Assembly: GCA_964562375.1 (NCBI GenBank)
Contig: CAZLSW010000003.1
Span: 22,451-86,450 of the forward strand
From: JAJPXC01 sp964562375
GTDB taxonomy: Bacteria > Bacteroidota > Bacteroidia > Bacteroidales > Muribaculaceae
Length of the DNA: 64,000 bases
Direction of reading: 5' to 3'
Part shown: positions 7,629 to 15,378 of the stretch, piece by piece
How positions within the stretch are numbered: position 1 is the first letter of the stretch
Layout of the letters: each line of letters begins with the position of its first letter
The notes under the pieces: model-generated
Told to the model about the DNA's origin: nothing
Database searches by the model: none
Seen by the model: the letters and a program-made list of their open reading frames with translations, nothing else
Translations under genes and position numbers: made by a program

Positions 7629-9497
7629 TTAGATTTCGGAGACGGCGGGGGTTTCCTGTACAGGCTCGTCGTCCTTGGGATCGTGCTCCTTGATTATAGT
7701 GACGCAGAGGGCACCGATAACGAGGGAGATGCCGGCGATTACCATCATCAGGTATTGGGGCGCGAGCGAGTCGGCGCTACCCAGAGCTGATAGGATCCAG
7801 CCGCCAGCCAATGCGCCGATAATCTGCGGGATGCAGATTGAGCAGTTGAACAGGCCGAGATATGCGCCGATGTTTCCACCCTTGAGGGAGTTGGTGAGGA
7901 TGGTGAACGGCCAAGCGAGCATGGCGGCCCAAGCGCAGCCGATGAGGACGAACGACACGAACAACAGGTAGGGGTTGGTGAAGAAACCGGCCGAGATGAA
8001 GCCTCCGGCGCCGAGCAACAGGCTCAACGAGTAGGAGAATTTGCGGCTGCGGAAGCGGGGAAGGGCTACAGCCCAGAGCACTGAGCCGATGGCCTGGATG
8101 GCGAAAAGGATGCCTACCCAGTTGCCGGCTTCGTTGTACTCCTTGCTCTCGGTGTTGAGCACCACGTGGGTGGCGAATTCGGCCAATCGGGGGTGTTTCA
8201 GCTCTTTAACCTCGGCCTCGTCGATGAAGAGGGCGCCTGTGTGGGGGTCGTGTGTGACGATACCGGCCAGGGTGATGTTGATGGGTTTGTTGACCTTGTG
8301 TATAATGCTCAGGTGGTCAACCAAGGTGATTGATTGGGGTGCGTCTTGCGGGAGGCCACCGTTGATTGACAGTTTGGCGCCTTCGGTGGGGATGATTTCG
8401 CCGAAGCGGAAGTTGGCCACGCCGTTGGTGGATGTAATCAGGTCGTTGTTAACGACAGCCACGGGAGCGGCACCCTCGCGGAGGATCGAGAGGGAGTGAA
8501 CAGGGATTACCTCGCCGGGTTGCTCGGGGCACTCGTAACCTGCGACAGTGGCTTTGCCGTTCTCCATGATAACGATGGTGTCGTTGTAGAGTATGTATTT
8601 CTTGGAGAATGTTTGGTCGCCGTCGGTGATGCCGTAGATAGATGTGGTTTCGGGGCAGTCGAATGCGTTTTTGGCGATTGTGCCGTTGGTGTAGGTCCAC
8701 ATGAAAAGGAATGCGAACCAGCAGAAGAACTGTACGAGGCCTACGGTCCAGAATGTTGTGGGGGCCTTGGCCAGGAGCTTGAATACGTTGGTTTTCTCCT
8801 TTTTGCCCTCGGCCTTTACCTCGCCGCCGCCGTTGTATTCGGCGTAGATGTGCGGGGGCCATTCCTTGATTTTGGCCAGGGAGTAAACGACGCACAGCAG
8901 CAGGATAGCGGCGCCGATATAGAATGAGTAGATTACGGTTTCGGGGATAACTCCCTCAGCGGCCGTGTTTTGGAATCCGATCCACGTCAAGATGAAGGGG
9001 AACACGTAGCCGACGATTGAGCCAGCGTTGCACAGGAAGCTCTGGATGGAGTAGGCGAGTCCCTTTTGCTTCTCGTTGACCATGTCGCCCACGAGCATCT
9101 TGAAGGGTTGCATAGCCATGTTGATCGAGGTGTCGAGCAACATCAAGGCGATCAAGCCGATAAGGATAGCCGAGGAAACTGCCAGACCGAAAGATCCGGC
9201 GTTGGGCAGCAGGCACATAACAATCACAGCCACAAGCGCGCCGATGATGAGGTAGGGGAGGCGACGACCGAAGCGGTTCCAGGTTTTGTCGCTCAGGGTA
9301 CCCACGATCGGCTGCACGATCAGTCCCATCAACGGGGGGAGGATCCAGAAGTAGCTAAGGTCGTGGGGGTCGGCGCCCAGGGTTGCGAAGATACGCGAAA
9401 CGTTGGCGCTTTGCAACGCGTAGGCGATCTGCACGCCGAAGAATCCGAAGCTCAGGTTCCAAAGCTTCCAGAATCCAAGATCAGGTTTAGTTTTCAT
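7629..9497 (-). CDS. MFS transporter (SLC45/GPH-like sugar permease) with large loop insert
   Basis: 622 aa. The N-terminal half (FWKLWNLSFGFFGVQIAYAL, then PPLMGLIVQPIVGTLSD and RFGRRLPYLIIG) is the signature of the Bacteroidetes maltose/sucrose-type MFS permeases that transport glycosides with cations. The helices are normal, but between TM7 (ending ~270) and TM8 (from ~458) there is a hydrophilic stretch of roughly 180 residues rich in Thr, Ile and Val, looking like a small beta domain; by topology it should face the periplasm. Relatives I know are ~450 aa. ATG at 9497. No sugar-utilisation genes are adjacent. Confidence 0.85.
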   Translation of the reverse strand: MKTKPDLGFWKLWNLSFGFFGVQIAYALQSANVSRIFATLGADPHDLSYFWILPPLMGLIVQPIVGTLSDKTWNRFGRRLPYLIIGALVAVIVMCLLPNAGSFGLAVSSAILIGLIALMLLDTSINMAMQPFKMLVGDMVNEKQKGLAYSIQSFLCNAGSIVGYVFPFILTWIGFQNTAAEGVIPETVIYSFYIGAAILLLCVVYSLAKIKEWPPHIYAEYNGGGEVKAEGKKEKTNVFKLLAKAPTTFWTVGLVQFFCWFAFLFMWTYTNGTIAKNAFDCPETTSIYGITDGDQTFSKKYILYNDTIVIMENGKATVAGYECPEQPGEVIPVHSLSILREGAAPVAVVNNDLITSTNGVANFRFGEIIPTEGAKLSINGGLPQDAPQSITLVDHLSIIHKVNKPINITLAGIVTHDPHTGALFIDEAEVKELKHPRLAEFATHVVLNTESKEYNEAGNWVGILFAIQAIGSVLWAVALPRFRSRKFSYSLSLLLGAGGFISAGFFTNPYLLFVSFVLIGCAWAAMLAWPFTILTNSLKGGNIGAYLGLFNCSICIPQIIGALAGGWILSALGSADSLAPQYLMMVIAGISLVIGALCVTIIKEHDPKDDEPVQETPAVSEI

Positions 9498-9554
9498 GCG
9501 TCGTTTTGAGGTAAATTTTATGAATGTAAGTATGTGGTTTATTATCTCTCATGG

Positions 9555-10406
9555 TTATTGCTCGTTGTCCACTTGGCTGTAAAGCCAGGCGATTTCGTCG
9601 GCCCACAGGGAGTCGTCGGGGGTTTCGAGAATCAATGGTATTTCGTCGAATCGGTGGTCGCGCATCACGCGGGAGAAGAAGTCGCGGCCGAGGGCTCCTT
9701 GGCCAATCGAAGCGTGTCGGTCGACGCGGGAGCCGCATCCTTTTTTGCTGTCGTTGATGTGCATGGCCTTGAGGTAGGAGAGGCCGATCACGTCGTCAAA
9801 TTCCTTCCATGTCTGCTCGTATCCTTCCTCGGTGGCTAGGTCGTAGCCGGCGGCGAGGGTGTGGCATGTGTCGACGCACACGCCGATTCGGTTTTTGTCT
9901 TCGACCATCTCGATTATGCGGGCTATGTGCTCGAATCGGTGGCCGAGGTTGGAGCCTTGTCCGGCTGTGGTTTCGATAACGGCCATGACGCCCGATGTGG
10001 CCTCTAGGGCTTGGTTGATTGATTCGGCGATGCGCTGCAGGCATAGGTCCTCGTCCATTATGTTGAGGTGGGAGCCTGGGTGGAAGTTGAGCATTTCCAG
10101 GCCAAGCTGCTCGCAACGGCGCATTTCGTCAAGGAAGGCCTCTCGGCTTTGGGCGAGCTTTTCCTCGTCGGGCGAGCCGAGGTTGATCAGGTAGCCGTCG
10201 TGTGGGAGGATATAAGCGGCCGAGAAGCCGTGCTGGGCGCAATTGGCTCGGAAATCGGCGATGTCGCTGTCGGTGAGGGGCTTGGAGGCCCAACGGTTGG
10301 GGCTGCGGGTGAACACGGCAAAGGCTTTGGCCCCGATTTCGGCTGCGCGAATCGGTGCTTGGGCGATACCTCCCGCTACTGAGACATGGGCTCCTATCCT
10401 TTTCAA
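9555..10406 (-). CDS. nfo: Endonuclease IV (AP endonuclease)
   Basis: 283 aa TIM-barrel DNA repair enzyme that cuts 5' to abasic sites using three zinc ions. The start MKRIGAHVSVAGG is diagnostic. Zinc ligands are visible in the conserved segments NFHPGSH, VIETTAGQGSNLG, VCVDTCHTLAAGYD, MHINDSKKGCGSRVDRHASIGQG and ILETP. Length is normal. A -7 element (TAACTTTG, minus, 10434-10441) lies ~28 bp before the ATG, so it is probably transcribed alone, with only a short AT-rich gap to the MFS gene. Confidence 0.96.
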   Translation of the reverse strand: MKRIGAHVSVAGGIAQAPIRAAEIGAKAFAVFTRSPNRWASKPLTDSDIADFRANCAQHGFSAAYILPHDGYLINLGSPDEEKLAQSREAFLDEMRRCEQLGLEMLNFHPGSHLNIMDEDLCLQRIAESINQALEATSGVMAVIETTAGQGSNLGHRFEHIARIIEMVEDKNRIGVCVDTCHTLAAGYDLATEEGYEQTWKEFDDVIGLSYLKAMHINDSKKGCGSRVDRHASIGQGALGRDFFSRVMRDHRFDEIPLILETPDDSLWADEIAWLYSQVDNEQ

Positions 10407-10433
10407 GACACGTGTTAACTAAGATTCAACCCA

Positions 10434-10441
10434 CAAAGTTA
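10434..10441 (-). promoter_or_regulatory. -7 element of nfo
   Basis: Minus strand TAACTTTG fits TAnnTTTG; no TTG at the matching -33 distance. Confidence 0.5.
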
Positions 10442-10497
10442 ATAAAAATTTTTAAATGGGAGGAAATTTTTTCAAAGGATGAGGGATAAAGTAGAAA

Positions 10498-10532
10498 GGA
10501 TGAAGGATGAAGGATGAAGGATGAAGGATGAA
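10498..10532. repeat. Heptamer array (GGATGAA)x5, type E
   Basis: Five perfect tandem copies of GGATGAA between nfo and rprY, followed by a partial type A sequence (CCCGCGGGGCACG, ~10541-10553). Confidence 0.9.
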
Positions 10533-10636
10533 GGGGGATCCCGCGGGGCACGCGACCGCTATGGGAGGGGAAGGATAAAGGAGCGGGGCGGCATGGTGGA
10601 GGCCAAGCCGCCCCGCTGGGGCTGTGGTATCATTGT

Positions 10637-10695
10637 GTCGGGCCGGCACGGCCCGACTTCCTGCCTGATGCGGGCGAGGGCGCCCCGGGTTCCTT
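10637..10695. repeat. Type B hairpin downstream of rprY
   Basis: GTCGGGCCG (10637-10645), loop GCA, CGGCCCGAC (10649-10657): a perfect 9 bp stem, followed by TTCCTGCCTGA and GCGAGGGCGCCCCGGGTTCC. The latter 20 bases recur in the coding sequence of the efflux adaptor at 45657-45677. May also end rprY transcription. Confidence 0.65.
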
Positions 10696-10700
10696 GATTG

Positions 10701-11411
10701 CTATTTTGCGGGCTCGGCGGGCTCGGGGGCGATGAGTTTGTAACCCTTGCCGTGGATGTTGATGATCTCGATCTGGGGGTCGTCCTTGAGGTGCTTGCGC
10801 AGCTTGGTGATGTAGACGTCCATTGATCGGGCGTTGAAGTAGTTGTCGTCGATCCAGATGGTCTTGAGGGCGAAGTTGCGCTCAAGGATCTCGTTGACGT
10901 GTGCGCAGAGGAGGCTGAGGAGCTCGCTCTCCTTGGTGGTGAGCTTGGTTACCTTGTCCTCGAACATGAGTACTTGCTTCTGGGTGTCGAAGGTGAACTT
11001 GCCGATCTTGTACATGGTGATCTCTTTGCCTTTCTTGCCCTTTACGCGACGCAGGATAGCCTCGATGCGGAACACGAGCTCCTCCATCGAGAAGGGTTTG
11101 GTGATATAGTCGTCGGCGCCGATTATGAAGCCCTCGAGGATGTCCTCTTTGAGCGACTTGGCGGTGAGGAAGATGATAGGCACCTCGGAGTTGACGGTGC
11201 GTATCTCTTGAGCGAGGGCGAAACCGTCCTTTTTGGGCATCATCACGTCGAGGACGCAGATGTCGTACTTGCCTTTTAGGAAGGCTTTGTAGCCGCTTTC
11301 GCCGTCGGCGAAGAGGTCGGCGTTGAAGCCTTTGGCCTGCAGGTATTCGCGCAGCAACATGCCAAGATTCTCATCATCTTCGCATAGTAGGATTCGCATA
11401 CGTTCTTCCAT
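10701..11411 (-). CDS. rprY: OmpR-family response regulator, RprY-like
   Basis: 236 aa. Receiver domain residues ~5-120 with the acidic pocket (CEDDE), phosphoacceptor Asp in VLDVMMPKKDG, Thr in FLTAKS and Lys in YITKPFS. C-terminal winged-helix DNA-binding domain from ~135 to 230 (TTKESELLSLLCAH; DVYITKLRKHL). The sequence closely matches what I know of RprY of Bacteroides. Starts at ATG 11411 (MEERMRILL); ATG four codons in is also possible. It follows the kinase gene by 6 bp. Family role: transcriptional control in response to an envelope or redox signal sensed by RprX. Confidence 0.92.
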   Translation of the reverse strand: MEERMRILLCEDDENLGMLLREYLQAKGFNADLFADGESGYKAFLKGKYDICVLDVMMPKKDGFALAQEIRTVNSEVPIIFLTAKSLKEDILEGFIIGADDYITKPFSMEELVFRIEAILRRVKGKKGKEITMYKIGKFTFDTQKQVLMFEDKVTKLTTKESELLSLLCAHVNEILERNFALKTIWIDDNYFNARSMDVYITKLRKHLKDDPQIEIINIHGKGYKLIAPEPAEPAK

Positions 11412-11417
11412 AGTCGT

Positions 11418-12947
11418 TTAGTTTTTAGTTAGTGGTAATATGATTATAAATTTTGTTCCTATGCCGTAGTCGCTTTCCACCTTAATCTCGCCATGGAGCT
11501 CTTGCACCATTTTGTGGACGTAGGCAAGGCCGAGGCCGAAACCCTTGACGTCGTGACGGTTTCCGGTGGAAACGCGGTAGAATTTGTCGAATATTTTTTT
11601 GAGGTCGTCGCGACGGATGCCGATGCCGTTGTCGGCGACGGTTATCTCGAGGCGCTCGCCCGAGAGGTCGCGGGTGGATACCACCAGCTCCAATGGAACG
11701 TCGTCCTTGCGGTACTTGACGGCGTTGTCGAGGAGATTGAAGATGACGTTGGTGAAGTGCATCTCGTCGACGTTGACGATGGAGTCCATGGCGTCGAGAC
11801 GAGCTTGGATGTGGCCGCCGTATCGCTCGACTTTGAGCTTGAACGTGTGGATGATGTTGGCGATGGCGGCGTTGGCGTCGACGTCGGTGAGTCGCAGGGT
11901 CGCTTTTTGCTTGTCGAACATCGACATCTGCAATACTTTCTCAACCTGGAAACGCAGGCGCTTGGTCTCGTCGTTGATCACCGTGGAGATGTGCTGCATC
12001 ATCGCGGGGGATTTGCGTACCGAGTCGTCGTTCAGCATCTGGGCTGCGAGGGAAATTGACGATATAGGGGTCTTGAACTCGTGGGTCATGTTGTTGATGA
12101 AATCGTTCTTCATCTCGGTGAGCTTCTTTTGACGGAAGGCGATGATGATGGTTACCATGAAGATAATCAGCAACATGAGGGTGAAGACGAAGGTGGGGAG
12201 CATGAACTTGACCGACGAGAAGATGTAGGAGCTTTTGGATGGGAAGTAGACCTGAAGGAATACTTTTTTGCTGGATGGGTCGCCGGGGAATAGTGGCTGG
12301 ATAAAGGTGTTTTGGTCGTCGCCTTGTGTGGCGATGAATCCGGGGGTGCGGTGTAGGGCGACGCGGGCCTTGTTGACGAGGGCGAACTCGAAGGGGAGGT
12401 TCAGTCCGTTGTTGGCGAGCTCCTGCTTGAGGTAACCTCGGACGACGGCGGTGTCGGCGCGTTCCTCGATAGGGCGGTTGCTGGCCTTGGAGAGGATGTT
12501 GAGGATCACGTCGTCGATCATTCCCTTTTGGTAGAGGTACTGGCCTTTGATCACCTCCTGCATTGACCGGGATTGCCCCAGGACGTTGCTTTGGTCGCTC
12601 TGGATGTTGGCGATTTTGTCGGCCTCGCCTTTGATGGTGATGTCGGCCTCAAGGGTGGGGGTGGTGAAGGTGTATTTTACGCCACCGAGATGGGGAGCTG
12701 AACCGTCGGCGTATTGGGAGTAGATGGATGATGATTCCACTTGGGCCATGTCCTCCTCCAGGAAGTGTTTAGTCTCCTCCTGTTCGAGCATTATGGCTGT
12801 TGCGTAGAGGCTTCGGCGGACGCCCTCGGAGAATTGGTCGTCGCGCATTTTCACCATATTGTTCATGTACATGATTTGCATCACGAGCAATCCCCCGAAA
12901 GTGAGGGCCATGAGGATGGTGAGAAGCCATATAGTGGATTTCTTCAT
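11418..12947 (-). CDS. rprX: Sensor histidine kinase, RprX-like
   Basis: 509 aa inner-membrane kinase. TM1 about residues 5-27, a ~220-residue periplasmic sensor region, TM2 about 247-270, then HisKA with NNMTHEFKTPISS (phosphorylated His) and HATPase with N box NVIFNLLDNAVKYR, G1 DNGIGI, F box KIFDKFYRV and G2 GFGLGLAYVHKM. Pairs with RprY six bases downstream. A full promoter is seen ~120 bp upstream, leaving a long leader that holds a 7 bp-arm palindrome, which could be an autoregulatory site. Confidence 0.93.
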   Translation of the reverse strand: MKKSTIWLLTILMALTFGGLLVMQIMYMNNMVKMRDDQFSEGVRRSLYATAIMLEQEETKHFLEEDMAQVESSSIYSQYADGSAPHLGGVKYTFTTPTLEADITIKGEADKIANIQSDQSNVLGQSRSMQEVIKGQYLYQKGMIDDVILNILSKASNRPIEERADTAVVRGYLKQELANNGLNLPFEFALVNKARVALHRTPGFIATQGDDQNTFIQPLFPGDPSSKKVFLQVYFPSKSSYIFSSVKFMLPTFVFTLMLLIIFMVTIIIAFRQKKLTEMKNDFINNMTHEFKTPISSISLAAQMLNDDSVRKSPAMMQHISTVINDETKRLRFQVEKVLQMSMFDKQKATLRLTDVDANAAIANIIHTFKLKVERYGGHIQARLDAMDSIVNVDEMHFTNVIFNLLDNAVKYRKDDVPLELVVSTRDLSGERLEITVADNGIGIRRDDLKKIFDKFYRVSTGNRHDVKGFGLGLAYVHKMVQELHGEIKVESDYGIGTKFIIILPLTKN

Positions 12948-13016
12948 TATATTCGTTAATGTCGAGGGCTGAAATTCAGCTTTTTAAGTTTTATTATGTT
13001 AACAAATAAGTCGCGG

Positions 13017-13032
13017 GATTGTTTTAACAATC
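13017..13032. promoter_or_regulatory. Palindrome in the rprXY leader
   Basis: GATTGTT (13017-13023) TT AACAATC (13026-13032): perfect 7 bp arms with 2 bp spacer, repeated loosely nearby (TTTAACAATT). Possible operator or RNA hairpin; function is inference. Confidence 0.35.
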
Positions 13033-13069
13033 TTGCGATTTGTGAAAATTGTGATTTAACAATTCGCCG

Positions 13070-13100
13070 CAAAATTAACACTTAAATGTGAAAAATGCAA
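13070..13100 (-). promoter_or_regulatory. Promoter of rprX-rprY
   Basis: Minus strand -33 TTG at 13100-13098, 20 bp spacer, -7 TAATTTTG at 13077-13070. Matches the Bacteroidetes primary sigma consensus. Confidence 0.7.
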
Positions 13101-13145
13101 ATTTTTTTAGGGGCAATAAATGGGGGAGAGGGGCGTTTTTAGGAT

Positions 13146-14078
13146 ATGAAGCGTTTACAATTGATTTGCTTGTTGTTGGCAATGGCAGTGATGAGGGTGA
13201 CGGCGCAGGTGTCGTACACCACTGAGTATTACGGCACGAGCGACTTTCACGATAAGGACGGCAACACGATAGGCAAGGGCGACCTGGCCAAGTGCATTTT
13301 GTCGTTCACGCAGCCTGTGGGGATGCATATGACTCATTACAATCGGCCTCAGTTGTGGATGTTGTCGGCTCGCGCGGTGTACGCGCAGATGGACAACGAG
13401 GGTGAGGCCGCGCGCTTGAATCCCGATAAATTGATCAATACGTCGGCCAACTTGACGTTTATGACCCCCGTGGGCGAGGAATACGACCTGATCGTGAGTG
13501 GGGGCGCTGGTATTTACGCCGAGACGTCACACGTGTCGGGGCATTCGATATTGTTCAATGGCGCGGGAGTGGTGACTAAACAGATTACGCCGTCGTTCAA
13601 GGTAGGGCTGGGCGTGATGTTGACCAATTCTTACGGAGATCCGGCGCTGATGCCAGCGATTGTGTTTGACTGGAAGATGACGGGAAAGTACACGGCGTCG
13701 GTGTCGATGTTGAACGGTATCAAGGCGCAGGGGTCGACCCAACTGTCGGAGAAATGGAAGTTGACGTTGACGGCGCTGGAGATGGATGCGCTTTCGGCAG
13801 TGATGAAGATGGACGGTACCCACAAGATTTATTCGTCGACGATATGGCGATCGTATCTGTCGCCGTCGTGGACTCCGATAAAGAATCTGGAGCTGTCGGC
13901 GTCGGTGGGTGTTGTTGAGACGCGTACTTGCCGTGTGTCCAACCGTTCGTTCGGGGCATTCTATAAGAATATTTTCAAGAGGGGGAATCGTTTTCGGCCG
14001 GCCTTGCGTTTCTCTCTTGGGGCTAGCTATACGTTGCCGATGCCGAAGCCGAAGGGTGGTTCTAGTCCTCAAAAATAA
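13146..14078 (+). CDS. Outer membrane beta-barrel protein (DUF6268-like)
   Basis: 310 aa with a Sec signal peptide (KRLQLICLLLAMAVMRVTAQ, cleavage after ~TAQ). The mature part alternates polar and aromatic/hydrophobic residues in repeated strands (ANLTFMTPVGEEYDLIVSGG, WKLTLTALEMDALS, LELSASVGVVETRT) and ends FSLGASYTLPMPKPKG, as in small outer membrane barrels of the DUF6268 kind. Function unknown. It is divergent from rprXY, and its 3' end overlaps that of the convergent hemW by 17 bp. Confidence 0.75.
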   Translation: MKRLQLICLLLAMAVMRVTAQVSYTTEYYGTSDFHDKDGNTIGKGDLAKCILSFTQPVGMHMTHYNRPQLWMLSARAVYAQMDNEGEAARLNPDKLINTSANLTFMTPVGEEYDLIVSGGAGIYAETSHVSGHSILFNGAGVVTKQITPSFKVGLGVMLTNSYGDPALMPAIVFDWKMTGKYTASVSMLNGIKAQGSTQLSEKWKLTLTALEMDALSAVMKMDGTHKIYSSTIWRSYLSPSWTPIKNLELSASVGVVETRTCRVSNRSFGAFYKNIFKRGNRFRPALRFSLGASYTLPMPKPKGGSSPQK

Positions 14079-15378
14079 GGTCGCGGAGGATCGCGTCGGC
14101 GACGAGCCAGCGGCTTTCGGGGATTATGAGGGCCGTGGCGGGATTGGGGGAACCACCGCGGCAAACCGCGGGGCACGGTGGCTCGCTATTGGATGGATGC
14201 CGGAGGGGGCGCCCGCTCCCGGGATGGGCTGACGCGGGGCACGGTGGCTCGCTATTGGATTGAGGCCGAGGGGCGCACCCGCTCCCGGGATGGGCTGACG
14301 CGGGGCACGGTGGCTCGTTGTTGGATGGGGATTCTATCTCTTGGATGGAGCCAAGGGCCAGAAGTGGCTGGGCCTGCTTAATGAGCTTTTCGAGGGCTTG
14401 AGGGCCGAATAGAATTGAGAATTCTGAGAGGGAGAGGCCGGCGGATGTGCGCAGGCGGGTGATTATGACGTCGTTGATTCGGTTGACGAGGGTTTCCTCC
14501 TCGATTGAGCGGGGAAGGGTGTCTCGGGATAAGGATTCAACATATTTATTGATGGAAGGAGGATTGGACCAGCGGATATGGCCGTCGTAGCTATGGGCTG
14601 AGGCCCCAAGGCCGGTGTAGGGCGTGCCGTCCCAGTAGCTGGAGTTGTGGACGGCTTCGTGGCCAGGGAGGGCGAAGTTGGAAATCTCGTAGTGGTGGTA
14701 GCCGTGCTGGCTGGACAGGTGACAGAGCGCGTGGTACATTTCGGTGGCCAGTTGCTCGGAGGCTTCTTCCACTTTCCCTGTCATTAGTTGGGCATAAAGG
14801 CGGGTACCTGGCTCGTAGGAGAGGAGGTAAAAGGAGATGTGGGGAGGGCGCCATGAGAGCGCCTCGCTGAGGTCCTGGGTCCAAGTGTCAAGCGACTGAC
14901 CAGGGAGTCCGTATATCAGGTCGATGCTGTATTCAATGCCCGATTGCTGTAGAAGGTGTACGGCTCGACGGGCGACGTCGGCTGAGTGTCGTCGGCCGAT
15001 GGCTTTTAGCAGAGGGTCGCGGAGGGATTGCACGCCCATGCTGACGCGGTTGAACCCTAATCGTTTAATAGCGTGGAGCCACTCAGGGGTTACATCCTCA
15101 GGATTGGCCTCGATTGTGGCCTCTCTGATGGAGGGCATGTCAATGTTGAGGCCTTGGATAAGGCGTTGGAGTTGATCGGGGGGGAGAATAGAGGGGGTAC
15201 CTCCCCCTATATATAATGTATAGGGTTGGAAAGGGCCGATGAGTCTCCACTCGGCGAGCAGCGCGTCGATATAAGGCCCGAAATCGAGGTGGACCGGGGT
15301 GGAGTAGAAGTCGCAGTAGGCGCATTTGCTATGACACCAGGGGATATGAATATATAACCCTGATTTTATCGGCGGCAT
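14062..15378 (-). CDS. hemW: Radical SAM heme chaperone HemW with repeat-derived insertion
   Basis: 438 aa. The 4Fe-4S motif is C14-HSK-C18-AY-C21 and the SAM-binding IGGGTPSIL and later HemN-like segments are intact; a HemW rather than HemN is indicated by the short N-terminus and the extra region YEISNFALPG. Role by family: binds heme and delivers it to respiratory proteins. Odd: residues ~350-415 are three near-identical 22-residue units (SNSEPPCPASAHPGSG...) that interrupt the C-terminal domain just before ALIIPESRWLVADAILRDL. This insert is the translation of a type A repeat array with 66 bp period. Overlaps the AddB-like gene by 13 bp. Confidence 0.9.
   Translation of the reverse strand: MPPIKSGLYIHIPWCHSKCAYCDFYSTPVHLDFGPYIDALLAEWRLIGPFQPYTLYIGGGTPSILPPDQLQRLIQGLNIDMPSIREATIEANPEDVTPEWLHAIKRLGFNRVSMGVQSLRDPLLKAIGRRHSADVARRAVHLLQQSGIEYSIDLIYGLPGQSLDTWTQDLSEALSWRPPHISFYLLSYEPGTRLYAQLMTGKVEEASEQLATEMYHALCHLSSQHGYHHYEISNFALPGHEAVHNSSYWDGTPYTGLGASAHSYDGHIRWSNPPSINKYVESLSRDTLPRSIEEETLVNRINDVIITRLRTSAGLSLSEFSILFGPQALEKLIKQAQPLLALGSIQEIESPSNNEPPCPASAHPGSGCAPRPQSNSEPPCPASAHPGSGRPLRHPSNSEPPCPAVCRGGSPNPATALIIPESRWLVADAILRDLIFED
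14150..14335. repeat. Type A palindrome array inside hemW, 66 bp period
   Basis: Begins with CCACCGCGGCAAACCGCGG (14153-14171) and has CACGGTGGCTCG at 14174, 14240 and 14306, a spacing of exactly 66 bp. Units also share CGCTCCCGGGATGGGCTGA. The array is entirely within the hemW reading frame and keeps it open. Confidence 0.9.

Noticed and set aside
10701..12947. RprXY as a novel regulatory system
   Set aside because: The pair is a known Bacteroidales two-component system with normal domains.
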